Below are positions 1-8,159 of a stretch of 58,026 nucleotides of DNA, piece after piece. The notes under the pieces were generated by a model. The model ran no database searches. It was not told the origin of the DNA and saw nothing but the letters and a program-made list of their open reading frames with translations. The first letter of the stretch is position 1, and each line of letters begins with the position of its first letter. The position numbers and the translations under genes are program-made. The stretch comes from Bacillota bacterium. Lineage in GTDB: Bacteria; Bacillota; Clostridia; Lachnospirales; Lachnospiraceae. The stretch covers positions 1 to 58,026 of the forward strand of contig JAEYFP010000060.1 of the NCBI GenBank assembly GCA_023402845.1, read 5' to 3'.

Positions 1-222
1 ATCAAGTCAGCTACTTAATAAACCTTAACTTTGCTACATATTCAATTTTCAATTTTCCACCGTATGATGGCTTGTTTGCTATGCCCTTATGGGAATGGAT
101 AATCTTTACTATTCTTTTTCAACCTTATTCCTCCTTAATTTGAAATAGGGTTTGATACTAACTACGTTAGCAATGTGTCCGACAAATGCGGTCACTAAGA
201 TTGTGGCCGCTAATATATACCT
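1..222. other. Region downstream of the MarR gene, no confident gene
   Basis: No complete gene is visible. On the minus strand, right after the MarR stop codon, an open frame reads a hydrophobic stretch followed by a basic tail and stops at about 109-111. It has no good start codon; the best is a GTG at 195. An AGGAGG-like site follows at about 130, but the frame behind it stops after 11 codons. This may be a remnant of a membrane protein or chance. Confidence 0.3.
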
Positions 223-663
223 TTATTCTGGATACTGATCTTTATATTGCAAAGCGAATTCTGCCATTTTGCCGCTGATCCGCACATATTCCCGCGCGTC
301 GTGTTCGCCAAGCAAAGCGATCATCTGTGTGAGGTTCTCTCGCATTTCTTTTTGCTGTGTCTGGGCAAGTTTTTTACCTGTTTCCGTTAACTCAACCAGA
401 ATTCGTCTCCGGTCTTCGGGGTCAATCTGCCGGGTGATCAGTTCTTTTTTTTCAAGGTTGTTCAGGGTTACGGCAATACGCGCCGTGCTGACACCCATAA
501 AACCGCTGATATCGCCCGGCAGAGCGGGGCCATCCTGATGCTCCAGATAGTGAAGGACAAACATTTCCCCGCGCATCGACTCATTCAGCCGTTTCATCGG
601 TCGTGCCTTGTTCAGGATATATAATTTTTGCATGAATTCGTCAGCAAGTATCGAATAATCCAT
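223..663 (-). CDS. MarR-family winged-helix transcriptional regulator
   Basis: The 146-residue product has the length and layout of MarR dimers: an N-terminal helix, then a winged helix-turn-helix. Residues about 50-75 (ISGFMGVSTARIAVTLNNLE) form the recognition helix, and the wing contains IDPEDRRRI, the typical DxRxR motif. These proteins usually repress a neighbouring efflux or stress gene and release DNA on binding small aromatics; the ligand cannot be read here. An AAAGGAGG site lies just before the ATG. A palindrome at 685-697, between the -10 box and the start codon, suggests autorepression. No target gene is visible downstream inside the window. Confidence 0.9.
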   Translation of the reverse strand: MDYSILADEFMQKLYILNKARPMKRLNESMRGEMFVLHYLEHQDGPALPGDISGFMGVSTARIAVTLNNLEKKELITRQIDPEDRRRILVELTETGKKLAQTQQKEMRENLTQMIALLGEHDAREYVRISGKMAEFALQYKDQYPE

Positions 664-684
664 TGCACACCTCCTTTAATTTAT

Positions 685-726
685 CTAATATCATTAGTAT
701 TATATCATAGTTAGGCAAAAGTTCAA
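685..726 (-). promoter_or_regulatory. Promoter and putative operator of the MarR gene
   Basis: On the minus strand TTGAAC (726-721) and TATAAT (704-699) are 16 nt apart. Directly downstream lies the palindrome CTAATGATATTAG (697-685), near the expected transcription start. Its place and symmetry fit a MarR-dimer operator. The operator role is inferred. Confidence 0.6.
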
Positions 727-843
727 GAGGTAATTTTCTTGATTTTCCGTAAATTTATCCACAGAAGCCCTAATTCACAATATCTCTTATACATTTTTTT
801 TAGAAAATGCCAAAAATATAAGGAATCACCTGTCTTTTGACGA

Positions 844-1185
844 ATGTTGTGGACCTGGGCTATGATGACAAATGGGGAGCTGTTACAGAACTGCAAAATC
901 GACGGAAAGGCAAAATTAAAACACCGCTGTTCTATCAGATTCAATGATTTTCAGCAGAAGTTCCAGTCCTTTTACGGAGAGGTATTCCGCTTGCACCGGG
1001 ATCATAACAGAGTCTGCCATGACACCTATATTATGCATACCGGCGGCTGGGGAGATGACCGGGTATTAAAAGACGTTTACCGTCACGCCCTGGAGGATAC
1101 AAAAAAGAAAATGAGTAATGTAGCGATCAGTTATTTTGAAGGAATGCAACACGAAATACAACACGAAAATAGAAAAACACCGTAA
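844..1185 (+). pseudogene. Remnant of a phage/ICE tyrosine integrase (C-terminal end)
   Basis: The last 60 residues look like the C-terminus of a tyrosine recombinase of clostridial mobile elements: DTYIMHTGGWGDDRVLKDVY, then RHAL, which contains the catalytic tyrosine (VYRHAL). The tail is KKKMSNVAISYFEGMQHEIQ. The preceding catalytic HxxR box and most of the N-terminal part are missing, so the frame is a decayed fragment without a credible start; the left boundary is uncertain. It points at the 3' end of tRNA-Trp, a common integration site, with its stop codon inside the terminator hairpin beyond that tRNA. It probably marks an old integration event whose element has been lost. Confidence 0.7.
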
Positions 1186-1193
1186 ATACGGTG
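1173..1193 (-). terminator. Terminator downstream of tRNA-Trp
   Basis: On the minus strand CACCG (1193-1189), a 6-nt loop and CGGTG (1182-1178) form a hairpin followed by TTTTT. It lies 10 nt beyond the tRNA 3' end. In the other direction it is followed by CTTTT, so it may work both ways. Confidence 0.65.
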
Positions 1194-1202
1194 CTTTTAT
1201 AA

Positions 1203-1273
1203 CAGGGGATGAGAGAATCGAACTCCCACTAAAAGTTTTGGAGACTTCTGTCATACCATTTGACCAATCCCCT
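1203..1273 (-). tRNA. tRNA-Trp (anticodon CCA)
   Basis: Read on the minus strand this folds into a full cloverleaf. The acceptor stem AGGGGAT pairs with ATCCCCT and is followed by a G discriminator base. The D arm is GTCA/TGAC. The anticodon arm GAAGT-CTCCAAA-ACTTT gives anticodon CCA. The T arm is GGGAG-TTCGATT-CTCTC. The 3' CCA is not encoded. An integrase remnant points at its 3' end, so this gene was probably an attachment site. Confidence 0.95.
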
Positions 1274-1274
1274 T

Positions 1275-1335
1275 TATAGGCGGGCTATTTTTGACCCGCC
1301 TATTATTTATATCATAGATAAAGACCGGTTGTCAA
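1275..1335 (-). promoter_or_regulatory. Promoter and leader hairpin of tRNA-Trp
   Basis: TTGACA (1335-1330) and TATAAA (1311-1306) are 18 nt apart on the minus strand. Just before the mature tRNA is a strong hairpin, TAGGCGGG (1302-1295) with CCCGCCTA (1284-1277). The tRNA therefore probably has its own promoter rather than reading through from gatB. The hairpin may be a terminator remnant of gatB or a processing signal. Confidence 0.6.
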
Positions 1336-1388
1336 CTATAATGCATGGACAGTTACAAAATATTAATTGACTTTCTAAAGCTCTGATT

Positions 1389-2819
1389 TTATAAAAGCTC
1401 CTTCAACAAACCGTTTACAACAGCGGGGTCTGCTTTGCCGTTCATTGCTTTCATCGTCTGACCTACAAGGAAACCGATGGCCTTTTCCTTTCCGCTTTTG
1501 TAGTCAGCAACGGACTGCGGGTTTTCGGCAATGATTTTCTCAATGACGCTCTTTAGCTCACCGCTGTCGCTGACGGTCTTCAAACCGTATTGGGCAACGT
1601 ATGCTTCCGGATCAATATCCTGATCAAATATCATTTCAAAAACTTCTTTTGCGACTGTGGAATTGATTACCTTTTTGTCAGTGAGCATTACAAGCTTCGC
1701 AAGATTTTCCGGTGAAAAGCGGATATCCTGAGGATCCATCTCTTTTTCCTTCAAGAGACGAAGTGTTTCGACCATCAGCCAGTTGCTGACCTTTTTCGGA
1801 CTGCCGCAAAGTGCGACCGCTGCTTCAAAAATATCCGCCATGTGCTTACTTCCCGTAATAATATCAATGTCATAAACGGGAATATCGTATTCCTTCTGAT
1901 AGCGAATCCGTTTTTCATCCCGAAGCTCCGGTTGCCTGGCCTTGACTTCTTGAATCCATTCATCGGAAATAACGACCGGGGTGAGATCCGGTTCGGGAAA
2001 ATAGCGGTAATCCTGTGCATCCTCCTTAGATCGCATCGCATAGGAATATTCCTTATTATCATCCCATCGCCTTGTCTCCTGAATGACCTGTTTTCCCTCC
2101 TCGATCAGTTCGATCTGCCGTTCCCGCTCTCCCTCGATAGCTCTTGCAATTGCCTTAAAGGAGTTTAAATTCTTCATTTCTGTCCTTGTTCCAAATTCAG
2201 AAGCACCTGCCACGCGGACAGAAAGATTAACATCGGCTCTCATGGACCCCTCCTGCAGCTTACAGTCCGAAGCTCCCAAATACTGAATCATCAGGCGCAG
2301 CTTTTCCAGATAGGCAATCACTTCCTGTGCACTTCTCATGTCGGGTTCCGACACAATCTCAATTAACGGTACACCTGAGCGATTGTAATCAACAAGTGAG
2401 CAGTCTTCCCATTCATCATGAATGAGTTTTCCTGCATCCTCCTCCATATGAATTTCATGAATACGGACAACCTTTTTTCCTGCTGCAGTCTCAATTTCCA
2501 CGCCTCCGTTTCGGCAAATGGGAAGATAGAGTTGGGAAATCTGATAATTCTGGGGATTATCCGGATAAAAATAGTTCTTTCTGTCAAATTTACAATATTG
2601 CGTAATTTTGCAGTCTGTTGCAAGGCCGACTGCCATTGCATATTCCACCACCTGTTTATTCAGTACCGGAAGGGAACCGGGCATTCCGGTGCAGACCGGA
2701 CACGTATGTGTATTCGGTTCTCCGCCAAACTCCGTAGAGCAGCCACAAAAAATTTTCGTTTTGGTTGCAAGCTCTACATGCACTTCCAGACCGATCACTG
2801 TTTCATATTGCCTGCTCAT
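1389..2819 (-). CDS. gatB: Asp-tRNA(Asn)/Glu-tRNA(Gln) amidotransferase subunit B
   Basis: GatB is the kinase and tRNA-binding subunit of GatCAB, which converts misacylated Asp-tRNA(Asn) or Glu-tRNA(Gln) to Asn- or Gln-tRNA using ammonia from GatA. The 476-residue length is normal. The N-terminus has the family sequence VIGLEVHVEL and the Cys motif CGCS...CPVC of the zinc site. The centre carries YNRSGVPLIEIVSEPD. The tail domain from about residue 330 ends with GFLVGQTMKAMNGKADP. The ATG follows the gatA stop codon directly, and AAGGAGG lies inside the gatA end, so translation is coupled. It is last in the aspS-gatC-gatA-gatB run. Confidence 0.97.
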   Translation of the reverse strand: MSRQYETVIGLEVHVELATKTKIFCGCSTEFGGEPNTHTCPVCTGMPGSLPVLNKQVVEYAMAVGLATDCKITQYCKFDRKNYFYPDNPQNYQISQLYLPICRNGGVEIETAAGKKVVRIHEIHMEEDAGKLIHDEWEDCSLVDYNRSGVPLIEIVSEPDMRSAQEVIAYLEKLRLMIQYLGASDCKLQEGSMRADVNLSVRVAGASEFGTRTEMKNLNSFKAIARAIEGERERQIELIEEGKQVIQETRRWDDNKEYSYAMRSKEDAQDYRYFPEPDLTPVVISDEWIQEVKARQPELRDEKRIRYQKEYDIPVYDIDIITGSKHMADIFEAAVALCGSPKKVSNWLMVETLRLLKEKEMDPQDIRFSPENLAKLVMLTDKKVINSTVAKEVFEMIFDQDIDPEAYVAQYGLKTVSDSGELKSVIEKIIAENPQSVADYKSGKEKAIGFLVGQTMKAMNGKADPAVVNGLLKELL

Positions 2820-4277
2820 CTAGATCGCCTCCTTTTCTTCTTTTACACTCTGCTCATAGGTATAGGCTGCCTGAAGAATTTTTGTTTCCTGAAAGCAGTT
2901 TCCGATCAACTGCATTCCGATCGGCAAGCCCGCCTGATCCGTTCCGCATGGCAGGCAGATGCCGGGCAGCCCTGCCAAATTGACTGAGATCGTGTAAATA
3001 TCGCCGAGGTACATCTTAATCGGATCACTTAAGGACTCACCGAGCTTTGGCGCAGTTGTCGGAGCGACCGGACCCAGAATGATATCATAATTGGTAAATG
3101 CCTGATCAAACGCTTTCTTGATCAATGCCTTTGTGCGGAGTGCCTTTAAGTAATATGCATCGTAATAGCCGGAACTCAGCACAAACGAACCAAGCATAAT
3201 CCTGCGCTTCACCTCAGGTCCAAAGCCTTCAGAGCGCGTTTTTTTATACATATTGTGCAGCCCCTCATATTCCTCCGTACGAAAACCATATTTCACACCA
3301 TCAAAACGGGCAAGATTTGAGCTGGCTTCCGCCGAAGCAATGACATAATAGGCAGGAATTGCATATTCTACAAGGCTTAAATCAAATTCCTCAACGCTGG
3401 CACCAAGCCTCTTAAACTGCTCGGCCGCACGTAGGATGGCTGCCTTCACCTCCGCGTCAATGCCGTCTGACAGATAATCTCGCGGTATTCCGATTTTCAT
3501 TCCGCTTACATCGGTCTTGAGAGAAGAAGTAAAATTATAGCTTTCCCTTCTGAAGGATGTGGAATCTTTTTTATCATATGAAGCGATCAGATCCAGAACT
3601 GCCGCACAGTCTGCCACATCCTTTGCAATCGGCCCAATCTGGTCAAGTGAGGAGCCGTAAGCAATCAACCCGTATCTTGACACGGTGCCATAGGTCGGCT
3701 TTAACCCGACAACTCCACAGAAACCGCTCGGCTGCCGGATTGAACCGCCCGTGTCGGAGCCGAGCGCAAATGAACACTCTCCTAATGCTACCGCCGCACA
3801 GCTGCCGCCCGACGAACCACCCGGCACATGCATCGGATTATTCGGATTTTTTGTCACTCCATAATATGAGGTTTCCGTTGTACTTCCCATCGCAAATTCA
3901 TCCATATTCGACTTTGCAAGAAGGATCCCGCCGGCTTCTTCAAGACGACATACCGCCTCGGCACTATAGGTCGGTATGAAATTTTCAAGTATCTTCGAGG
4001 CACAGGTTGTCAGCATGCCCTTCGTACACATATTATCCTTTACAACAACCGGCACACCTGCAAGCGGTCCCGTAAGTTCACCGGAGGTAATCCTTTTTTG
4101 TATCTGGGCCGCACGCTTTTTTGCGCCTTCCTGATCCACCGTGATTAATGCATGGTACTGATGATCCTTTTCCTCTATATTAGAAAGAGCGGCCTCCACA
4201 GCTTCCATTACGGAAACTTCCTTCGCCTGTATTCTTTTTCCCAGTTCCACGGCTGTTAAGCTCATTAAATCCATCAT
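2820..4277 (-). CDS. gatA: Asp-tRNA(Asn)/Glu-tRNA(Gln) amidotransferase subunit A
   Basis: GatA is the amidase-signature subunit that hydrolyses glutamine and channels ammonia to GatB. The 485 residues carry the Ser-cisSer-Lys triad: Lys about 80 in GVPVVVKDN, Ser about 155 in PGGSSGGSCA, and the nucleophile Ser about 179 in GSDTGGSIRQP. The C-terminal half has the usual family features, including LPGICLPCG. AGGAGG lies four bases before the first ATG and seven before a second ATG, so the start is uncertain by one codon. It lies 8 nt after gatC and abuts gatB. Confidence 0.97.
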   Translation of the reverse strand: MMDLMSLTAVELGKRIQAKEVSVMEAVEAALSNIEEKDHQYHALITVDQEGAKKRAAQIQKRITSGELTGPLAGVPVVVKDNMCTKGMLTTCASKILENFIPTYSAEAVCRLEEAGGILLAKSNMDEFAMGSTTETSYYGVTKNPNNPMHVPGGSSGGSCAAVALGECSFALGSDTGGSIRQPSGFCGVVGLKPTYGTVSRYGLIAYGSSLDQIGPIAKDVADCAAVLDLIASYDKKDSTSFRRESYNFTSSLKTDVSGMKIGIPRDYLSDGIDAEVKAAILRAAEQFKRLGASVEEFDLSLVEYAIPAYYVIASAEASSNLARFDGVKYGFRTEEYEGLHNMYKKTRSEGFGPEVKRRIMLGSFVLSSGYYDAYYLKALRTKALIKKAFDQAFTNYDIILGPVAPTTAPKLGESLSDPIKMYLGDIYTISVNLAGLPGICLPCGTDQAGLPIGMQLIGNCFQETKILQAAYTYEQSVKEEKEAI

Positions 4278-4285
4278 AGTACCTC

Positions 4286-4579
4286 CTATTCTACTGTTTT
4301 TGGCACCTTGAAGCTTCCGTTTTTTTCTTCGGGTGCATTTTTAATCATTTCTGTGTGATCATCGCCGTTTATCACGATGTCCTCGCGGAACACATTATTA
4401 ACGGAGAAAATATGTGACATCGGCTCGACTCCCTCCGTATCCAACTCACTCAGCTTGTCGATATAATCCAGCATATTTCCCATATCCAGTTTAGCCTGCT
4501 CCTTCTCATCCGGAGAGAGTTCAAGCTTTGCAAGGATGCCCACATAGTCGATTGTTTCATCTGATATCATATTTTTCAT
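4286..4579 (-). CDS. gatC: Asp-tRNA(Asn)/Glu-tRNA(Gln) amidotransferase subunit C
   Basis: GatC is the small belt subunit that holds GatA and GatB together. The 97 residues match the family in length and in ISDETIDYVGILAKLELSPD near the N-terminus and LDYIDKLSELDTEGVEPM in the middle. AGGAGG lies shortly before the ATG. It is the first gat gene after aspS, 111 nt downstream on the same strand, consistent with one operon serving Asn-tRNA synthesis. Confidence 0.95.
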   Translation of the reverse strand: MKNMISDETIDYVGILAKLELSPDEKEQAKLDMGNMLDYIDKLSELDTEGVEPMSHIFSVNNVFREDIVINGDDHTEMIKNAPEEKNGSFKVPKTVE

Positions 4580-4690
4580 ACAGCCGCCTCCTAAATCTCA
4601 TATAGTTACTATTGTTTTTGTATATAATCTGCAAGCAGACCTATTTCTTATGTGTGAATTTCTTCCTCCTGCAGGCTCTAATTGCAGGCA

Positions 4691-6043
4691 TTAGGGCTCC
4701 AGTCTGTTTAAATCACGCGGAAACATTGTTGTCTCACGCACGTTCGTCTCTCCCAAAAGCCGCATCGTGAGTCGTTCAAGGCCGATGCCAAGACCGCCGT
4801 GGGGAGGCATGCCATGCTGAAAAGCAGACAAATAGCTCTCCATTCCATCTGTCTCCATTCCTCTTGCAGCTATCTTATCAAGCAGTTTGTGATAATCATG
4901 AATCCGCTGTCCGCCTGTTGTAATTTCCATCCCGCGAAACAGCAGGTCAAAACTTAGTGTAAAAGTTTCGTCCGCCGGATCATCCATCGCATAAAAAGGA
5001 CGTTTCTTAGAGGGATAGTGTGTAACAAATACAAAATCCGCATCGTATTCTTCCTTATAATATCGACCAATCAGCACTTCCTCTTCCGGCTCCAAATCAT
5101 AAGGATTCTTAATCTGCCTGTTGAATTTTTCAGAAACCTGCCGCTTTGCCTCGTCAAAACGAACAGTAGGAATTCTGTCCGTCCTCGGCAGTTCCACAGA
5201 GAGAAGTTTCAGTTCCTTTTTATACTCCTGCTCAAGCAATGCCATAATGGACTGCAGCAACCCGGTTTCCATTGCCATGATATCTTCAAATCCGTCGATA
5301 TAACCCATCTCAAAATCAAGACTTGTATATTCATTCAAATGCCGTGCCGTGTTATGCTTCTCCGCACGAAATACAGGCGCTGCCTCATAAACCCTGTCAA
5401 ATACACCTACAAGCATCTGCTTGTAAAACTGCGGGCTTTGTGAAAGTACTGCCTTTTTTGTAAAATAATCCAGACGGAATAAATTAGAACCGCCCTCGGC
5501 ACCCTTGGCTGCGATTTTCGGCGTCCTCACCTCCGTAAAACCCTGCTCATGCAGAAAATCACGAAAGCCGCGTACGATGCCCTCCTGCAGCTTAAACTTT
5601 GCACGCTCCCTGATATTCCTCATGGAAATTGGACGCAGATCAAGCAGTGTTTCAAGGGAAGCCGACATTTTCCATTTTGCAATCGGAATCGGCATTGGTT
5701 CCGCAGGTTCCGAAAGCACCCGGATACCTGTAAGTCTGATCTCAATACCTCCCGGAGCCTTCTCCTGTTCGCACGGCACTCCCTCCGCTTCTATTGCAGC
5801 GGCTTCCTTTAGGAGATTAATACTGTCCCCCGAATAGCCGCCCTCGCCGCTTTGGGATTTGCGCTCATATACACACTGCAGCAGTCCTTCCCTCTTTCTC
5901 AGAATCACAAAAACAACCGTTCCCATATCACGGATCGTATGAACCGTTCCGTTCACCTTGACGTGCTTTCCCAAATAATTTCCAGTCAGCAATTCTCCAA
6001 TTTCCAAAATTTCTTTTTTGTTTATACCTGTCATAAATTCCAT
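4691..6043 (-). CDS. aspS: Archaeal-type, probably non-discriminating, aspartyl-tRNA synthetase
   Basis: This class II synthetase charges aspartate. At 450 residues it has the short archaeal/eukaryotic layout without the large bacterial GAD insertion. It has an N-terminal OB fold (residues about 15-110), motif 2 with FRAEKHNTARHLNE, and motif 3 GLGIGLERL near the end. In clostridia this form usually charges both tRNA(Asp) and tRNA(Asn), with GatCAB then amidating Asp-tRNA(Asn). The adjacent gatCAB genes and a T-box leader whose likely specifier is AAC (Asn) support that. AAGGAG lies 9 nt before the chosen ATG. Non-discrimination is inferred. Confidence 0.93.
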   Translation of the reverse strand: MEFMTGINKKEILEIGELLTGNYLGKHVKVNGTVHTIRDMGTVVFVILRKREGLLQCVYERKSQSGEGGYSGDSINLLKEAAAIEAEGVPCEQEKAPGGIEIRLTGIRVLSEPAEPMPIPIAKWKMSASLETLLDLRPISMRNIRERAKFKLQEGIVRGFRDFLHEQGFTEVRTPKIAAKGAEGGSNLFRLDYFTKKAVLSQSPQFYKQMLVGVFDRVYEAAPVFRAEKHNTARHLNEYTSLDFEMGYIDGFEDIMAMETGLLQSIMALLEQEYKKELKLLSVELPRTDRIPTVRFDEAKRQVSEKFNRQIKNPYDLEPEEEVLIGRYYKEEYDADFVFVTHYPSKKRPFYAMDDPADETFTLSFDLLFRGMEITTGGQRIHDYHKLLDKIAARGMETDGMESYLSAFQHGMPPHGGLGIGLERLTMRLLGETNVRETTMFPRDLNRLEP

Positions 6044-6239
6044 AGCGTCTTGCTCCTTTCTTAACTCCTGTGAATCAGCGCTCGAATTTTTAACTCCGCA
6101 TGTTCAGGTGCTGCATAACTGTCCATAACCCGCGTGTGCGAGCATTCTAACGATGTTTTCCCATAAGAGAAAGCAAAAGAACAGGGCGCAATTTCCATTA
6201 CACTCCTGCTCTTTCATTTGCCTAGACAGTCTCTCTGTT

Positions 6240-6345
6240 CTCTATCCGCAGGCCAAAAAGTTTGCCTGTGCAAACTCTCGCGCCGAGCGCCGTTGACAAA
6301 GTTGACATCATGCCCTTCGCGCGAGTGCGCATCCGCACGAAGTGC
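6240..6345 (-). repeat. Diverged single unit of the hairpin repeat family
   Basis: Between the T-box terminator and aspS, the minus strand keeps the block order of the array at 22051: a small hairpin (GCACTTCGTGC), GATGCGCA then CTCGCG, TTGTCAACGGCGCTCGGCGCG, and a last hairpin AGTTTGC/GCAAACT. In the other array this last hairpin is AGTCTGC/GCAGACT, so the base pair changed on both sides. Orientation is the same as the downstream gene. The rest of 6044-6390 shows no gene. Confidence 0.55.
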
Positions 6346-6387
6346 TTTTTTATTTTGTAGGAGCGTTCATAGATCTTTCCTATAAAA

Positions 6388-6417
6388 CAAAAAATCCCAG
6401 AATCAAAAATTCTGGGA
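6388..6417 (-). terminator. T-box intrinsic terminator
   Basis: TCCCAGAAT (6417-6409), a 5-nt loop and ATTCTGGGA (6403-6395) are followed by a run of T on the minus strand. This is the attenuator of the aspS leader; the T-box sequence would compete with it when uncharged tRNA binds. Confidence 0.9.
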
Positions 6418-6650
6418 CGAATTAACAAGTAATCCGCGGTACCACCCGCATTGTCTGACGCCATTGTCAGACCTCTCAAAACACTTAACGCGTGCAACGT
6501 ACTGACCTACACGAATTTATAAACCCGATTCGAACAGTCGGCTCCGGAGTGTTCCCTTCGTCTGTCTGCTTAAACGGTGCTCTCAGTCGGTGACACCATA
6601 TTCCTGTCAAGCGCGCAGGCAAGAGTCTCTTTCATTGCCTTTACTTAATT
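6388..6650 (-). promoter_or_regulatory. T-box leader of aspS-gatCAB (likely tRNA-Asn)
   Basis: On the minus strand the invariant T-box sequence GGGTGGTACCGCG (6447-6435) is followed by a terminator hairpin. Upstream lies a structured stem I region. When this leader is lined up with the other T-box in the window (before the TrpB gene, where TGG occupies the specifier place), the matching triplet is AAC (6553-6551), followed by A. That would make uncharged tRNA(Asn) the effector, which fits an operon for Asn-tRNA formation. The specifier assignment is inferred by that comparison. Confidence 0.88.
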
Positions 6651-6656
6651 TTGCTT

Positions 6657-6685
6657 ATAGTAACATACATTCTTTTATATTGCAA
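6657..6685 (-). promoter_or_regulatory. Promoter of the aspS T-box leader
   Basis: TTGCAA (6685-6680) and TACTAT (6662-6657) are 17 nt apart on the minus strand, just upstream of the T-box stem I. Confidence 0.75.
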
Positions 6686-6706
6686 GTGCTTTTTTTCTAT
6701 CTGCCA

Positions 6707-8149
6707 CTAAAGCTGCTTTTTCCATGTTCTGATAGAAAACAGCAGAAGCATAGGAAACAACTCCAGTCTCCCTGCCAGCATATCAAACATCATCACACAT
6801 TTGGAAAGGGTACTGAATTCACTGAAATTCCCTGTCGGGCCAACCGCGGCAAGTCCCGGTCCAATATTATTAAACGTCGTCGCCACTGCTGTAAACGTCG
6901 TTACCAAGTCATAATTATCCAAGCTGACAAGCAGTACTGAAAATACAAAAATCAGCAGATATGTCATTACATAAGTATTTACCGAACGCAGTACATTATG
7001 CTCGATATTTTTTCCTTCTATTTTTAGTATTTTCACACTGCGAGGATGAATCATAGATGACATTTCCTTGACGACTGTTTTAAATGCAATCAAAATACGT
7101 GATACCTTCAGTCCGCCGCCGGTGCTGCCGGCGCAGGCACCGACAAACATCAGCACAACCAAAATAACTTTTGAAAAAGAAGGCCATAATTCATAGTCAA
7201 CTGTTGTATATCCGGTTGTTGTGATAATGGAAGCAACCTGAAACGCACTGTGGTGAATGGCAGTGCCAAAGCTTGAAAAACCTTCCCTTATATTGACTGC
7301 TGCCATCAAAATAGCAATAAAAATAATTCCTAAATAAGCTCTGAATTCTTCGGAACGCAATGCCTCTTTTGGTCTTTTGTCTAAGATCAAAAAATAAACA
7401 CTGAAATTAACACCAAATAATACCATAAAAATCGTCGTAACAGTTTGTTCATAAAGGGTATAGGATGCCATACTATCATTTTTAATACCAAACCCGCCGG
7501 TACCTGCTGTGCCAAAGGTTATGGCAATTGCATCAAACCACGGCATTCCTCCGGCTTTCAGGAGCACAATCTGAATAAATGTCATCACAATATAAATTTT
7601 ATACAAAATCTTTGCAGTTGCCTTTACCCTCGGTACAAGCTTACTGACAGACGGCCCCGGACTTTCCGCACGCATGATGTGAATATTGTCCGCCCCTGTC
7701 ATCGGAACAATAGCCAATAGAAAAACAAGAACACCCATACCGCCAATCCAATGTGTAAAGCTTCTCCACAAAAGCATACATCTCGATAATGCCTCGACAT
7801 CGGTCAGAACACTGGAACCCGTCGTCGTAAAGCCGGAAATCACTTCAAACATTGAATCGGAAAACCTTGGAATCTCACCACTCAAATAAAATGGCATGGC
7901 ACCAAAAAAACTGATCACAATCCAGCTAAGCGCCACTAAAACAAAACTTTCTCGTACATAAAAGGTCGTATTCTCAGGCTTTTTATAAGACATCAGCACA
8001 CCAAGCCCCAGACAAGCACAAGCCATACCAAGAAAATAAAAGCCGCTTCGCTCGCCGTAATAAATGGCGGCAATCATAGGAATCAGCATAAAAGCGGCCT
8101 CAAGCTTTAGGACCCAACCCAAAAGATAAAAAATAATTTTCTTATTCAT
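6707..8149 (-). CDS. trkH: Potassium uptake protein TrkH/KtrB, membrane pore subunit
   Basis: This is the ion-conducting membrane subunit of a Trk/Ktr potassium system. The 480 residues contain about ten membrane segments and the four selectivity-loop sequences of the family, for example SGFTTTGSSVL, GTAGTGGFG, TTTGYTTVDY and TTFNNIGPG. It starts 10 nt after the trkA stop codon in the same operon, so the gating subunit and pore are made together. Membrane localisation follows from the hydrophobic segments. Whether it moves Na+ together with K+ cannot be read. Confidence 0.93.
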   Translation of the reverse strand: MNKKIIFYLLGWVLKLEAAFMLIPMIAAIYYGERSGFYFLGMACACLGLGVLMSYKKPENTTFYVRESFVLVALSWIVISFFGAMPFYLSGEIPRFSDSMFEVISGFTTTGSSVLTDVEALSRCMLLWRSFTHWIGGMGVLVFLLAIVPMTGADNIHIMRAESPGPSVSKLVPRVKATAKILYKIYIVMTFIQIVLLKAGGMPWFDAIAITFGTAGTGGFGIKNDSMASYTLYEQTVTTIFMVLFGVNFSVYFLILDKRPKEALRSEEFRAYLGIIFIAILMAAVNIREGFSSFGTAIHHSAFQVASIITTTGYTTVDYELWPSFSKVILVVLMFVGACAGSTGGGLKVSRILIAFKTVVKEMSSMIHPRSVKILKIEGKNIEHNVLRSVNTYVMTYLLIFVFSVLLVSLDNYDLVTTFTAVATTFNNIGPGLAAVGPTGNFSEFSTLSKCVMMFDMLAGRLELFPMLLLFSIRTWKKQL

Positions 8150-8159
8150 ATGCCGCTCC

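Noticed and set aside
109..195. Short hydrophobic frame after the MarR gene, minus strand
   Set aside because: It has only 28 codons from a GTG without a ribosome site. It may be a remnant of a membrane protein, but the evidence is too weak for a gene call.
6222..6497. 91-codon minus-strand frame
   Set aside because: It crosses the T-box sequence and the attenuator hairpin, which explain this region, and has no ribosome site.
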